Assembly (NCBI RefSeq): GCF_000219805.1
Contig: NC_015759.1
Location: forward strand, 310,001-374,000
Reading direction: 5' to 3'
Source of the DNA: Weissella koreensis KACC 15510
GTDB lineage: Bacteria > Bacillota > Bacilli > Lactobacillales > Lactobacillaceae
DNA length: 64,000 nt
This document shows positions 28,320 through 37,309 of the stretch, piece by piece. Within the stretch, counting starts at the first letter, position 1, and the number at the start of each line of letters is the position of its first letter. Below the pieces are notes generated by a model. It was not told where the DNA came from and searched no databases. It saw only the letters and a list, made by a program, of their open reading frames with translations. The translations under genes were made by a program, and so were the position numbers.

Positions 28320-29174
28320 TTAATTATGCGGATATTGGGCTCCACGTTCATATACTAATTCTGGTTCCTGGCTAATTCGTTTAAATTTATTCAAATAATC
28401 CAAGGTTTGCATATCCTCATTAGTAATTTCAAAATCAAAAACATTTATATTATCTTGTACTCGTTCTAAATGACTTGATTTTGGAATGAGCGCTGTCTGA
28501 TTTTGCAAATGCCAACGAATAACAATTTGAGCTGGACTTTTATGATATTTTTCCGCTAAAGTCTGTACAACCGAATCGCTTAACTCTCCACCACGACCTA
28601 ATGGAGCCCACGCTTGAGTTACAATTTGATGTTCTTTTGAAAAAATTTGTAGCGGTTTTTGCGTTAAATATGGATGTACTTCGACTTGATTCACAACTGG
28701 CATTTCCTTAGCCTTCGTGGCTAAATATTCCAAATGAATTTGACCATAATTTGAAGTCCCAATAGAACGTACAAGCCCTTCTTCCTTAGCTCGTTCAAAA
28801 GCACGCCAAGTTTCAAAAAAATGTTGGTGCAATGGCCAATGCACCAATAAAAGGTCAACATAATCTAATTGTAAAGCTTTCAATGAATTTTCTAATGAGC
28901 GCAAGGTTGCATCATATCCTTGATTCTCTTCCGCAATTTTAGTAGTAATAAATAATTCTTCGCGGCTTGCCTGACTATTTTTCAAGGCTCGCCCGATCAT
29001 TTCTTCATTTTTATACATTTGTGCTGTATCAAAAAGACGATATCCAGATGCATATGCTCCATCTAATAATTGATCCATGATTTTTTCATCAGTAACTTTA
29101 TATAATCCCAATCCCAATTTAGGCATCTGATTTCCATCTGCTAGTTGATAGCGATCCTGGCTTGTTAATTCCAT
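28320..29174 (-). CDS. Aldo/keto reductase
   Basis: This is a 285-residue TIM-barrel AKR. The catalytic Asp/Tyr are in FDTAQMYKNEEMIG, the Lys in FITTKI and the His in LLVHWP. The C-terminal Ile-Pro-Lys-Ser motif (ALIPKSSHLERV) supports NADPH binding. The family reduces aldehydes or ketones such as 2,5-diketogluconate or methylglyoxal. The substrate is not known. The ATG at 29174 follows GAGGTG. It precedes the hydroxyacid dehydrogenase gene. Confidence 0.88.
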   Translation of the reverse strand: MELTSQDRYQLADGNQMPKLGLGLYKVTDEKIMDQLLDGAYASGYRLFDTAQMYKNEEMIGRALKNSQASREELFITTKIAEENQGYDATLRSLENSLKALQLDYVDLLLVHWPLHQHFFETWRAFERAKEEGLVRSIGTSNYGQIHLEYLATKAKEMPVVNQVEVHPYLTQKPLQIFSKEHQIVTQAWAPLGRGGELSDSVVQTLAEKYHKSPAQIVIRWHLQNQTALIPKSSHLERVQDNINVFDFEITNEDMQTLDYLNKFKRISQEPELVYERGAQYPHN

Positions 29175-29238
29175 CAAATTTCACCTCATTATTATCTCAA
29201 TTTTATTAGATTCATTATAACATTATCTAGCTTAGGAT

Positions 29239-29280
29239 AAAAAAACAACTACTTAGAATAAAATTCCAAATAGCTGTTTA
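29239..29280 (-). terminator. Intrinsic terminator at the end of the ara operon
   Basis: AAACAACTACTTAGAAT and ATTCCAAATAGCTGTTT pair with wobbles, followed by T-rich sequence on the minus strand, about 30 bases after the transporter stop. Confidence 0.8.
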
Positions 29281-29309
29281 ACTATAGATATTAAATTGTA
29301 ACTAATTTA

Positions 29310-30686
29310 TTAACGATTTGATCCTTCAGATTCAATCTCTTCCAATGTTCGACCGAATGTCTCAGGCACACGGAATTTAACGAACAATACGGCGATAATT
29401 GAAATGATTCCGAAGACTGCGAAAACCATTTCTTGTGGCATTGTAGCAGTCATAATTGGGAAAAGTAGTCCAACTAAGAATGAACCAATCCAGTTAAATG
29501 ATGATGCTAGACCTGAAGCTCGGCCACGGATAGCGAGCGGGAATAATTCCCCAACCAATACCCATGTCAACGGAGCCCAAGTAAATGAATAGAAAGCAAC
29601 GAAGATTGATAAGAAAACAACGATCAACATTGGTGGGAAACTATCAGCACCAAAGATTAAGTTCAATACTGCAGGCATCAAAAATGATAGAGCCATCATC
29701 GATCCACCCAAGATAAGTAAGGTCTTTCGTTGGAACTTTTCAGCGATCACCATATACAAGATGGCACCCAGTACTAAGATCACACCTTGAACAATTGGCC
29801 AAAGCAATGCTTCTGAAGCTGCTTGTCCAGTCGCCTTTTCAACAATCAAAGGAATGTAGTAGAAGATCGCATTAGCGCCCATAAATTGTTGGAACGCAGC
29901 CACACCAATTCCGGCTGTTACTAAGTAACGATATTTTCCAGAGAACAAAGTACCCAAATTAACATTTTGTGCAGCAGATGCTTCTTTTGAAACCGTAGCT
30001 TGAATTTCGTTTAATTCGGGCTGAATTTCTGCATCACTTCGAATGTATGACAAAACTTGACGTGCTTCATCCGGCTTACCCAATTTAACCAAGAATCGAG
30101 GTGATTCAGGCAAGCGAAGGACACCTAAGAACAGGATAATTGCTGGAACGGCTGCTAAGCCAAGCATTAAGCGCCATGCTAATCCATGAGCTAATCCTTT
30201 CAAGATGAAGTCCATAATATATGACAACAACATTCCTGAAACAATCATCAGTTGATTCAACCCAGATAAACGTCCACGTGAACGAGCAGGGGCCATTTCT
30301 GACATATATGAAGGTACTAGTGCTGAAGCCGCTCCGACAGCTAACCCTAACAAAACTCGGGCAAACAACAGCCAAGCGACAGCATTATGAGGTGAAAGTC
30401 CCGCCATAATTGCCCCAAATGCAAAGACAAACGATGCCACCAAAATCATTTTACGTCGACCAAATTTATCAGAGAGTTGACCCGCTAAGGCCCCTCCAAA
30501 AATCGCACCTAACATCAATGATGATGTAATCCATCCAATCACGGATGCGTTCGTTAAATTCCAGTCATGTTGCAAAAATGGTAACGCTCCCGTCATCACC
30601 CCAATATCATAACCGAATAGAATCCCACCAAACGCTCCAAAGAAGTAAATGAATCCGCTTGGAATCTTTTTTGTTTCTTTACTCAT
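29310..30686 (-). CDS. araE: Sugar:proton symporter (MFS, AraE/XylE type), likely arabinose importer
   Basis: This 458-residue protein has 12 predicted helices and sugar-porter signatures: ILFGYDIGVMTGALPF in TM1, SDKFGRRKMIL between TM2 and TM3, RVLLGLAVGAASALVPSYMSEMAP, and the C-terminal PETFGRTLEEIE. As the last gene of the araB-araD-araA run (38 bases after araA) it most likely imports L-arabinose. The sugar specificity is inferred from context only. Confidence 0.88.
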   Translation of the reverse strand: MSKETKKIPSGFIYFFGAFGGILFGYDIGVMTGALPFLQHDWNLTNASVIGWITSSLMLGAIFGGALAGQLSDKFGRRKMILVASFVFAFGAIMAGLSPHNAVAWLLFARVLLGLAVGAASALVPSYMSEMAPARSRGRLSGLNQLMIVSGMLLSYIMDFILKGLAHGLAWRLMLGLAAVPAIILFLGVLRLPESPRFLVKLGKPDEARQVLSYIRSDAEIQPELNEIQATVSKEASAAQNVNLGTLFSGKYRYLVTAGIGVAAFQQFMGANAIFYYIPLIVEKATGQAASEALLWPIVQGVILVLGAILYMVIAEKFQRKTLLILGGSMMALSFLMPAVLNLIFGADSFPPMLIVVFLSIFVAFYSFTWAPLTWVLVGELFPLAIRGRASGLASSFNWIGSFLVGLLFPIMTATMPQEMVFAVFGIISIIAVLFVKFRVPETFGRTLEEIESEGSNR

Positions 30687-30724
30687 ATCTCCGTACTCAC
30701 AACTTTCTATTTTTTAAATATTAA

Positions 30725-32149
30725 TTACTTAATATTGACAAATGTTAAATCAAACATGTTTGCAAGATCTGTCAATTGTTCCGTATCAACATTGAAACTC
30801 AAAGTCGTGTGGTGTCCTCCACCAACTGTTAACCAACCTTCAGCTCCAGCCTTCAATCCAGCCTTTGGTGTCCACAATTGCTTAGCAACTGGTAAGAATG
30901 GTGTTTCTGCTTCAGGCTTGTTTCCTGCTACTTCATAGCTGATTAACTTAAATTCATCACCGAAGTCGGCCATCGTAACATCAACTGCATCGCCAGCTTT
31001 TCCAGTAAAGACCAAACGTGCTGGATCATCTTTACCACCAATATCCAATGGATGTACTTCAACACGTGGCTTATCAGAAGCAATTGTTGGGTCAACTTCA
31101 AGCATATGTGATCCCAAGATAGCTTCATGACCTTTACGAAGATCCAATGTGTAATCTTCCATGAAGGCTGTTCCTTCGTTGTGAGCAACAATCTTAAGCA
31201 AACGAGTCAAGGCAGAAGTCTTCCAATCACCTTCACCGGCGAATCCATAACCATCAGCCATCAACATTTGAGCAGCCAATCCAGGCAATTGTTCCAAACC
31301 TTCAAGGTCTTCAAAGTTGGTTGTAAATCCAGAGTAACCCTTGTCATCCATGAATTGCTTAATAGCTAAGTATTCACGCAATTGATACTTAACGTTGTGT
31401 TCGTACTTTTCAGCAGAATTATCACCTTGAACAAATTCATACTTATTTTGAAGTTCTTTGTAAAGAGCATCAACATCAGCTTCGTCAATTGCGTTGACGT
31501 ATGCTACCAAGTCAGCAACTCCCCAGTAATCAACGGTCCAACCCAATTTGATTTGAGCTTCAATCTTATCACCATCGGTAACGGCAACATTACGCATCTT
31601 GTCACCAAAGGTCACAATCTTAATTTTGTATGATTCGTTGTAAGCAACAGCTACATCCATCCACTTACCAATTTGAGTTTGAACTTCTTCATCTTCGTAG
31701 TGTCCAAAGACAATCTTATTCTTAATTCCCAAACGAGCATTGATGAAGGCATATTCACGGTCACCATGGGCTGATTGGTTCAAATTCATATAATCAAAGT
31801 CAATTGAATCATATGGAATCTTGTTCAACATTTGCGTTGCCAAGTGCATCAATGGCTTATTGAGCAATTGTGTCCCACGGATCCAGTTCTTTGCAGGTGA
31901 GAAAGTGTGAGCCCAAGTAATAACTCCAGCTACTTCATCATCAGCATTAGCTTCCTTCATTGTTTGAGTAATATTTTCAGCGGTTACTCCAACTGCCTTA
32001 AATTCAACAGGGTAAGCTAACTTACCTGATGCATTCAAAGATGCAACTAATTTCTTAGAATCTTCTTCAACTTGCTTCAAAACTTCAGGTCCATAAAGGA
32101 ATTGTGAACCTGTAACGAACCAGAATTTGTAATTTGCAGTTTCTAACAT
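30725..32149 (-). CDS. araA: L-arabinose isomerase
   Basis: This 474-residue enzyme interconverts L-arabinose and L-ribulose using Mn2+. Recognisable stretches are [13 protein letters not shown] near the N-terminus, the central [31 protein letters not shown] and the C-terminal [11 protein letters not shown]. It lies 52 bases after araD and just upstream of the arabinose transporter. Confidence 0.97.
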   Translation of the reverse strand: MLETANYKFWFVTGSQFLYGPEVLKQVEEDSKKLVASLNASGKLAYPVEFKAVGVTAENITQTMKEANADDEVAGVITWAHTFSPAKNWIRGTQLLNKPLMHLATQMLNKIPYDSIDFDYMNLNQSAHGDREYAFINARLGIKNKIVFGHYEDEEVQTQIGKWMDVAVAYNESYKIKIVTFGDKMRNVAVTDGDKIEAQIKLGWTVDYWGVADLVAYVNAIDEADVDALYKELQNKYEFVQGDNSAEKYEHNVKYQLREYLAIKQFMDDKGYSGFTTNFEDLEGLEQLPGLAAQMLMADGYGFAGEGDWKTSALTRLLKIVAHNEGTAFMEDYTLDLRKGHEAILGSHMLEVDPTIASDKPRVEVHPLDIGGKDDPARLVFTGKAGDAVDVTMADFGDEFKLISYEVAGNKPEAETPFLPVAKQLWTPKAGLKAGAEGWLTVGGGHHTTLSFNVDTEQLTDLANMFDLTFVNIK

Positions 32150-32201
32150 GATATTTTCTCCTATAAAGTAATACTTAGTTTAATTAAACAACGGTAAGCA
32201 A

Positions 32202-32903
32202 TTATTTATTTTGCCCATAATATGCATTAGCACCATGCTTGCGGTAATAATGCTTGTCGAGCAAGTATTGAGGAATACTCAAATCCGCATGTGGGTTAAG
32301 TTGCATTGCATGGTAGTCCATTTCGGCAACCACTTCTAGCACCTTAGCGTTATGAACGGCATCGTGAGCATCTTTTCCCCAAGTAAATGGTCCATGCTGA
32401 CGAACCAAAACGGCAGGAACAGCCATCGGATCTAAGTTGCGCTTCTTAAACTCACGTTCAATCACAACTCCAGTATTCAATTCATATGCTGACTCTACTT
32501 CTTCTTGAGTTAAAGCTGAAGCTGCTGGTACATCACCATAGAAAGTATCAGCATGTGTTGTTCCCATTGCTGGCACATCCATTCCTGCTTGCGCATATGA
32601 AACAGCCCAAGGTGAATGTGTATGTACAACTCCACCAATTTCAGGGAAAGCATTGTACAAGTGCATATGAGTCGCAGTATCACTACTTGGATTCAACTCA
32701 CCCTCGACAACGTTTCCTTTCAAGTCAACTACGACCATGTCTTCAGGACTTAATTCTTCATACTCAACTCCTGAAGGCTTAATCACGAATAATCCCTTTT
32801 CACGATCAATTTCACTAACATTTCCCCAAGTAAATGTAACTAAATCATATTTAGGTAATAACATATTAGCGTCATAAACGCGTTTCTTCATATCTTCTAA
32901 CAT
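32202..32903 (-). CDS. araD: L-ribulose-5-phosphate 4-epimerase
   Basis: This class II aldolase-fold enzyme makes D-xylulose 5-phosphate from L-ribulose 5-phosphate, feeding the phosphoketolase pathway. It carries [21 protein letters not shown], the zinc ligands HTHSPWA and the C-terminal [10 protein letters not shown]. The length of 233 is normal. It begins 3 bases after araB with an overlapping ribosome-binding site. Confidence 0.97.
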   Translation of the reverse strand: MLEDMKKRVYDANMLLPKYDLVTFTWGNVSEIDREKGLFVIKPSGVEYEELSPEDMVVVDLKGNVVEGELNPSSDTATHMHLYNAFPEIGGVVHTHSPWAVSYAQAGMDVPAMGTTHADTFYGDVPAASALTQEEVESAYELNTGVVIEREFKKRNLDPMAVPAVLVRQHGPFTWGKDAHDAVHNAKVLEVVAEMDYHAMQLNPHADLSIPQYLLDKHYYRKHGANAYYGQNK

Positions 32904-32906
32904 TTT

Positions 32907-34517
32907 TTACCCCTCGTTTTGGTCCTTTAATGTAGCAACGGCGTGGGCTTCAATTGGCAAACCAGCCTTATAACGTTCCATAAAGCGATTAAATCCATTG
33001 ACATCCTTAGCGTCCGGCTCAATCGTTGAACGTTCTTGGTCAAAGAAAACTTCTTCTTCAAGATAGCTAGCTAAGTCTTTATTAGTATCAGCGGCAGCAT
33101 AAGCAGCCAAAATTGCCATACCCCATGGACCACCTTCGCCTGCTGTTTTCATTACCGTGACTGGAGCTTCCATTGCTGCAGCTAACATTTTTTGTCCAAC
33201 AATCGGTGTCTTAAAGATTCCACCTTGTGCCACGATTGAATCAGTTTCAACTTCTTCATCATGCAAAATGTCCATTCCAATCTTCATCGCCCCAAAGGCT
33301 GAATACAAATTGGTACGCATCAAGTTTCCAATATTAAATTTACTATTTGGCATACGAGCTAAGACCGGACGTCCTTCACTCATTCCAGTGATATTTTCAC
33401 CAGAGTAATATCCATATGACAAAATTCCAGATGTATCAGGGTCGGCATTCAAAATACTATTGAAGAGGTGACCATATAATTCGTCTGGTGCCAAATCAAC
33501 ACCAATCATTTGTGCGAATTCATTAAACAAACCTGCCCAAGCATTAATATCTGAACTGGAATTATTCGCGTGCACCATGGCGACCGCTGAACCATCAGGT
33601 GTGGTCACCATATCAATACTTGTATGCAACTTCTTCAATGACTTTTCTAACACGATCATGGCAAAAGCAGATGTTCCAGCAGAAACATTTCCAGTTCGTT
33701 GTTTAACAGAATTTGTTGAAACCATTCCAGTTCCAGCATCTCCTTCCGGCGGTGCCATCACAGTTCCTGGTTGTAACTTTCCAGAAACATCTAATAGTTT
33801 TGCCCCTTCGGCTGTCAAAGTTCCAGCTTGTTCTCCTGCCACCTTCACAGCTGGAAGAATTTCTGGTAATGACCAATGATATTGCTTAATAGCTTTCAAA
33901 CCATTAAATTTATCCATCATGTCTTGGTTATAATCATGGCTTAATTCATCAATTGGGAAGACCCCTGAAGCATCTCCAACACCTAAGACCTTTTCACCAG
34001 AAAGCTTCCAATGAACATATCCTGCAAGAGTTGTAATAAAATCAACATCTTTAACATGTGTTTCTTGATTCAAAACAGCTTGATAAAGGTGTGCAATACT
34101 CCAACGTTCTGGAATATTAAAGTTAAACAAATGTGTTAATTGCAAAGCTGCATCTTCAGTCATCGCATTTCGCCAAGTTCTAAATGGCACTAGCAAATCA
34201 CCTTGTGCATTAAACGACATGTATCCATGCATCATGGCTGCGATTCCCATTGAACGGAGTTTAGTCAACTCTACTCCATACTCGTTTTTAATTTGTCCAG
34301 ACAATTTGCTATATGCATCTTGAAGACCTGACCAAATATCTTCCAAAGAGTAAGTCCAAACTCCATTTTCTAATTTATTCTCCCAACCATGCGATCCTGT
34401 TGCGACAACACTGTAATCGCTAGCAATTAAAACCGCTTTAATATTTGTTGAGCCAAATTCTATTCCTAATGAAGTATTACCTGCTTGAATTTCTTCAATA
34501 ATTTGTCCCTTTTCCAT
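32907..34517 (-). CDS. araB: Ribulokinase (FGGY family)
   Basis: This 536-residue kinase phosphorylates L-ribulose. The N-terminal IEFGSTNIKAVLI is the first actin-like ATP-binding half and the second half has TVMKTAGEGGPWGMA. FGGY family membership is clear; L-ribulose specificity comes from the araD/araA context. It is the first gene of the operon, with an AraR-like box and cre site at its promoter. Confidence 0.94.
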   Translation of the reverse strand: MEKGQIIEEIQAGNTSLGIEFGSTNIKAVLIASDYSVVATGSHGWENKLENGVWTYSLEDIWSGLQDAYSKLSGQIKNEYGVELTKLRSMGIAAMMHGYMSFNAQGDLLVPFRTWRNAMTEDAALQLTHLFNFNIPERWSIAHLYQAVLNQETHVKDVDFITTLAGYVHWKLSGEKVLGVGDASGVFPIDELSHDYNQDMMDKFNGLKAIKQYHWSLPEILPAVKVAGEQAGTLTAEGAKLLDVSGKLQPGTVMAPPEGDAGTGMVSTNSVKQRTGNVSAGTSAFAMIVLEKSLKKLHTSIDMVTTPDGSAVAMVHANNSSSDINAWAGLFNEFAQMIGVDLAPDELYGHLFNSILNADPDTSGILSYGYYSGENITGMSEGRPVLARMPNSKFNIGNLMRTNLYSAFGAMKIGMDILHDEEVETDSIVAQGGIFKTPIVGQKMLAAAMEAPVTVMKTAGEGGPWGMAILAAYAAADTNKDLASYLEEEVFFDQERSTIEPDAKDVNGFNRFMERYKAGLPIEAHAVATLKDQNEG

Positions 34518-34554
34518 TTAACAGACTTCCTTTGTTTTTTATGTTTTTTATTTT

Positions 34555-34570
34555 ATGAAATCGTTTACAT
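34555..34570 (-). promoter_or_regulatory. cre (CcpA) site at the araB promoter
   Basis: On the minus strand ATGTAAACGATTTCAT matches the cre consensus WTGNAANCGNWWNCAW at all 16 positions. It lies just downstream of the -10, where bound CcpA would block transcription in good sugars. Confidence 0.8.
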
Positions 34571-34575
34571 GTATT

Positions 34576-34604
34576 ATTGTAAAATATTGTTACGTATAAA
34601 TCAA
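34576..34604 (-). promoter_or_regulatory. Promoter of the araBDA-transporter operon
   Basis: TTGATT (34599-34604), a 17-base spacer and TACAAT (34576-34581) lie about 60 bases before araB. Confidence 0.8.
34586..34601. promoter_or_regulatory. AraR-like operator in the araB promoter
   Basis: ATTGTTACGTATAAAT is an imperfect palindrome centred on ACGT. It resembles the Bacillus AraR box (ATTTGTACGTACAAAT) and lies within the -35/-10 spacer. An identical 16-mer lies in the GH43 promoter at 37032-37047. Confidence 0.8.
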
Positions 34605-34654
34605 TAACAAATTTAAATATTTATTTGCATATGTTATTGATATCGCATGACAGC

Positions 34655-34689
34655 AACAAAAAAACGCCTAATTTTTTTAATTAGGCGTT
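34655..34689 (-). terminator. Intrinsic terminator of the GH43-MFS operon
   Basis: AACGCCTAATT (34663-34673) pairs with AATTAGGCGTT (34679-34689), followed by seven T on the minus strand. Confidence 0.88.
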
Positions 34690-34717
34690 AAATATTTGTC
34701 TGTAATTCTGAATATAA

Positions 34718-35959
34718 TTACATTCGTGGAATAGTTGTTGGGTCTTTATGTTCTTTGTCCAAAAAGATAGTTGCAATGATGGTAATAACCAAAACTACAG
34801 AACCCATAATCAAATATGTGTGTTGGAATCCAATATTATCATACATTGTTCCAGCCAATGCTGAGAAAATAAAGACCGAGACTTGTTTCATAAAATTAGC
34901 CGCCAAAGCATAAACTGTCGCATATAAGCGATTATCAAATGTCAGTCCAATATATTTCATAATTGAAACTAGGACTAATGGCATTTCAAATCCAGCTAAC
35001 AAACGCAAAACCACGATAAAAATCCAGTTTGGAGCTAAGGCAGTTCCGATAATACGTAGTGCCGTAATAAATCCATAAATCAACAAACCATTTCGTGCAC
35101 CAATCTTATTAATGATATATGGCATTGGAATCATCAAAATCATTTCAATAAACATTTGTACAGTTACCGTGTTTGAATAAACTGTCGTTGCTTGTGATAC
35201 ATGGTGGAAGAAAGTTTGAAAGAAAATAACAAATTGTTGATCAAAAACGTCATATAAGGCTGAAGCTCCCATATAGAAAATTCCAAGTATCCAGAAATTA
35301 CGAACCTTAAAGAGGGCCATAACGTCTTTCATGTTGGCTTTTTCGTTGTCAGCAGTAGTTACATCTACATTATTATCTGCAACTTTATCAAAGAATAAAA
35401 ACATAATAAATGCTAACAATGCAGAAACGCTAGCTGCCCAGAAAATCGCACTTGGTTGCCACAAGAACAAGCGTCCTCCTAGGAATGAAGCAACAGCTCC
35501 AGCAATTGATCCACCTATTCGTGAATGTCCAAATTCAAATTTATTAATAACTGATGCTCGTTGGATATATTGTTCAATAACAGAAACTCCACCATTCAAG
35601 ACAAATGATAAATAAATTCCAGTTACAATTGCAACGACCATTGCGTTAGTTGATGCTAGCAATGGCAAGAAAACCCATTGGAAGAATGGTCCAATTAACG
35701 CTCCAGCCAATAAGATAATAAAGACTAATGTCTTTTTCATCACTAACCTGTCTGAAAAATATCCAAACATCGGTTGAAAAATCAATGACATAACCGCCAT
35801 CATTGAGAAAATAATTCCAGCCTGGCTACCATTTAAATGAGCAACTTGTTCAAGCCAAAGAGTTAAATAACCGTTAACGATGGCCCAAATGAAAAAATAA
35901 GAAAAATGTGAGACCGGAAATGACCAAAACATTCCTTTCTCTTCTGTCTTCGTGTTCAT
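34718..35959 (-). CDS. MFS transporter, probable arabino-oligosaccharide importer
   Basis: This 413-residue protein has 12 predicted helices and resembles oligosaccharide:H+ symporters (LacY-like opening FWSFPVSHFSYFFIWAIVNG). It is co-transcribed with the GH43 glycosidase, has its own AraR-box promoter and is distinct from the monosaccharide transporter at 29.3 kb. Import of short arabinans, cleaved inside by the GH43 enzyme, is inferred from these neighbours. The ATG at 35959 is chosen over one 12 bases earlier that overlaps the ribosome-binding site. Confidence 0.82.
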   Translation of the reverse strand: MNTKTEEKGMFWSFPVSHFSYFFIWAIVNGYLTLWLEQVAHLNGSQAGIIFSMMAVMSLIFQPMFGYFSDRLVMKKTLVFIILLAGALIGPFFQWVFLPLLASTNAMVVAIVTGIYLSFVLNGGVSVIEQYIQRASVINKFEFGHSRIGGSIAGAVASFLGGRLFLWQPSAIFWAASVSALLAFIMFLFFDKVADNNVDVTTADNEKANMKDVMALFKVRNFWILGIFYMGASALYDVFDQQFVIFFQTFFHHVSQATTVYSNTVTVQMFIEMILMIPMPYIINKIGARNGLLIYGFITALRIIGTALAPNWIFIVVLRLLAGFEMPLVLVSIMKYIGLTFDNRLYATVYALAANFMKQVSVFIFSALAGTMYDNIGFQHTYLIMGSVVLVITIIATIFLDKEHKDPTTIPRM

Positions 35960-35980
35960 AATACTTTCCATCCTTTAATT

Positions 35981-36949
35981 TTATAATTCTGTAAATTTAA
36001 CGGGATTTCCAAAAACAGGGAATCCATTTTCATCATAATCAAATGCTTGAATCATCGTATGCCGATTAGGATCATACAATGGGTCACCTTTGATGTCAGC
36101 GTAGTTGCGGATATGATAGACAAGCAAATCAGTTTCACCATCTTCTGAAACTGTAAATGAGTTATGTCCCGGTCCCAAAAGATCATGCTTAACATCCGAT
36201 GTAAAGACGGGATGATCTAACTTAGTCCAACTAGCTGGATCCAAAAGATCTGAATTTTCATCTGCGTAAAGCATCCCCATACAATAATTTTCATCAGTGG
36301 CACTTCCGGAGAAGGTCAAGAAGAATTTTCCATTTCGATGTAAGACGGCTGGCCCTTCATTTACCGCGAATATCTGAGTTTCCCAATCATATTCTGGTTT
36401 AGTCAACATAACGGGTGCCGTTTTAAGCGTCCAAGGATTTTCCATTTCAGAAATATATATATTAGTATTTCCAAAAATTTCTGGATCCTTTTGAGCCCAA
36501 ACATAATACAACTTGTTTTGGTGTTCAAAAGTTGTGGCATCTAAGGCAAATGAATCGATTGGAGTTTGAACACGGCCTTTCTCGACCCAGTTATCTTCTG
36601 TTTCCATTGGATCGGGTGCCTCACACTCAATCACATACATCCGGTGTTGAAACATACCATTTTCGTCAAAATCAGTTGTATGGGATGCAGCATAATAGAC
36701 ATACCATTTACCATTGATGAAATGAATCTCAGGTGCCCAGATCAACTCACTTTCCTCGCCTGTTCCAGTGTCATGTTTACGCCAAATCGTTCGTGGCATC
36801 GCATGAGCCAGCCCAGCAATAGTCTTTGATCGTCGTAACTCAATCAAATTATATGCTGGAACAGAGGCACTAAAATAATAATATCCATCAGTATGCTTGT
36901 AGATATATGGGTCTGCTCTTTGAATAATTAGTGGACTATAGTTTTCCAT
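35981..36949 (-). CDS. Glycoside hydrolase family 43 arabinofuranosidase-like
   Basis: This 322-residue five-bladed beta-propeller has the GH43 catalytic triad in sight: the base Asp in QRADPYIY (D13), the pKa-tuning Asp in SFALDATTFEH and the acid Glu in NEGPAVL. There is no signal peptide, so it acts inside the cell on imported oligosaccharides. Arabinan/arabino-oligosaccharide exo-activity is inferred from the AraR-controlled operon; xylosidase activity cannot be excluded from sequence alone. The ATG at 36949 follows GAGGGG. Confidence 0.88.
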   Translation of the reverse strand: MENYSPLIIQRADPYIYKHTDGYYYFSASVPAYNLIELRRSKTIAGLAHAMPRTIWRKHDTGTGEESELIWAPEIHFINGKWYVYYAASHTTDFDENGMFQHRMYVIECEAPDPMETEDNWVEKGRVQTPIDSFALDATTFEHQNKLYYVWAQKDPEIFGNTNIYISEMENPWTLKTAPVMLTKPEYDWETQIFAVNEGPAVLHRNGKFFLTFSGSATDENYCMGMLYADENSDLLDPASWTKLDHPVFTSDVKHDLLGPGHNSFTVSEDGETDLLVYHIRNYADIKGDPLYDPNRHTMIQAFDYDENGFPVFGNPVKFTEL

Positions 36950-36999
36950 CAGAATACCCCTCAATAAATAATTTATAATTAAAATAAGTTCAATAAACT

Positions 37000-37015
37000 T
37001 TGCAACCGTTTACAT
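37000..37015 (-). promoter_or_regulatory. cre (CcpA) site at the GH43 promoter
   Basis: On the minus strand ATGTAAACGGTTGCAA fits WTGNAANCGNWWNCAW at all positions. It lies immediately downstream of the -10, the same layout as at araB. Confidence 0.8.
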
Positions 37016-37021
37016 TTAAGT

Positions 37022-37050
37022 ATATTAAAATATTGTTACGTATAAATCAA
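37022..37050 (-). promoter_or_regulatory. Promoter of the GH43-MFS operon with AraR-like box
   Basis: TTGATT (37045-37050) and TAATAT (37022-37027) are 17 bases apart, with ATTGTTACGTATAAAT (37032-37047) in the spacer, the same 16-mer as at araB. The rest of the 36950-37309 gap is AT-rich with no other recognisable element except the araR terminator. Confidence 0.8.
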
Positions 37051-37246
37051 GAGTTTTATTTTTAATAACCATACAAATAATGAATTGAGCCTTCTTGAAA
37101 CGGCTTACATAAGCGATTAATCGCAAATATATATATTAATAAAAAATTCACAATTTTTATGTTTGTTTTCTATATTTTTGTAAAAATAACTAGTTTGATA
37201 ATTTATTAACATATTTTAAAAAACACATTTTTTAAATATTTATATA

Positions 37247-37283
37247 TAAAAAGACCAGGATCAACTTTATCCTAGTCTTTTTT
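37247..37283 (-). terminator. Intrinsic terminator of araR
   Basis: AAAAGACCAGGAT and ATCCTAGTCTTTT pair with one wobble and a T run follows on the minus strand. Confidence 0.85.
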
Positions 37284-37309
37284 ATAATTAAAATTTATAA
37301 ATCGTATTA

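Noticed and set aside
31382-31633. Plus-strand ORF inside araA
   Set aside because: Shadow frame of the highly conserved isomerase gene.
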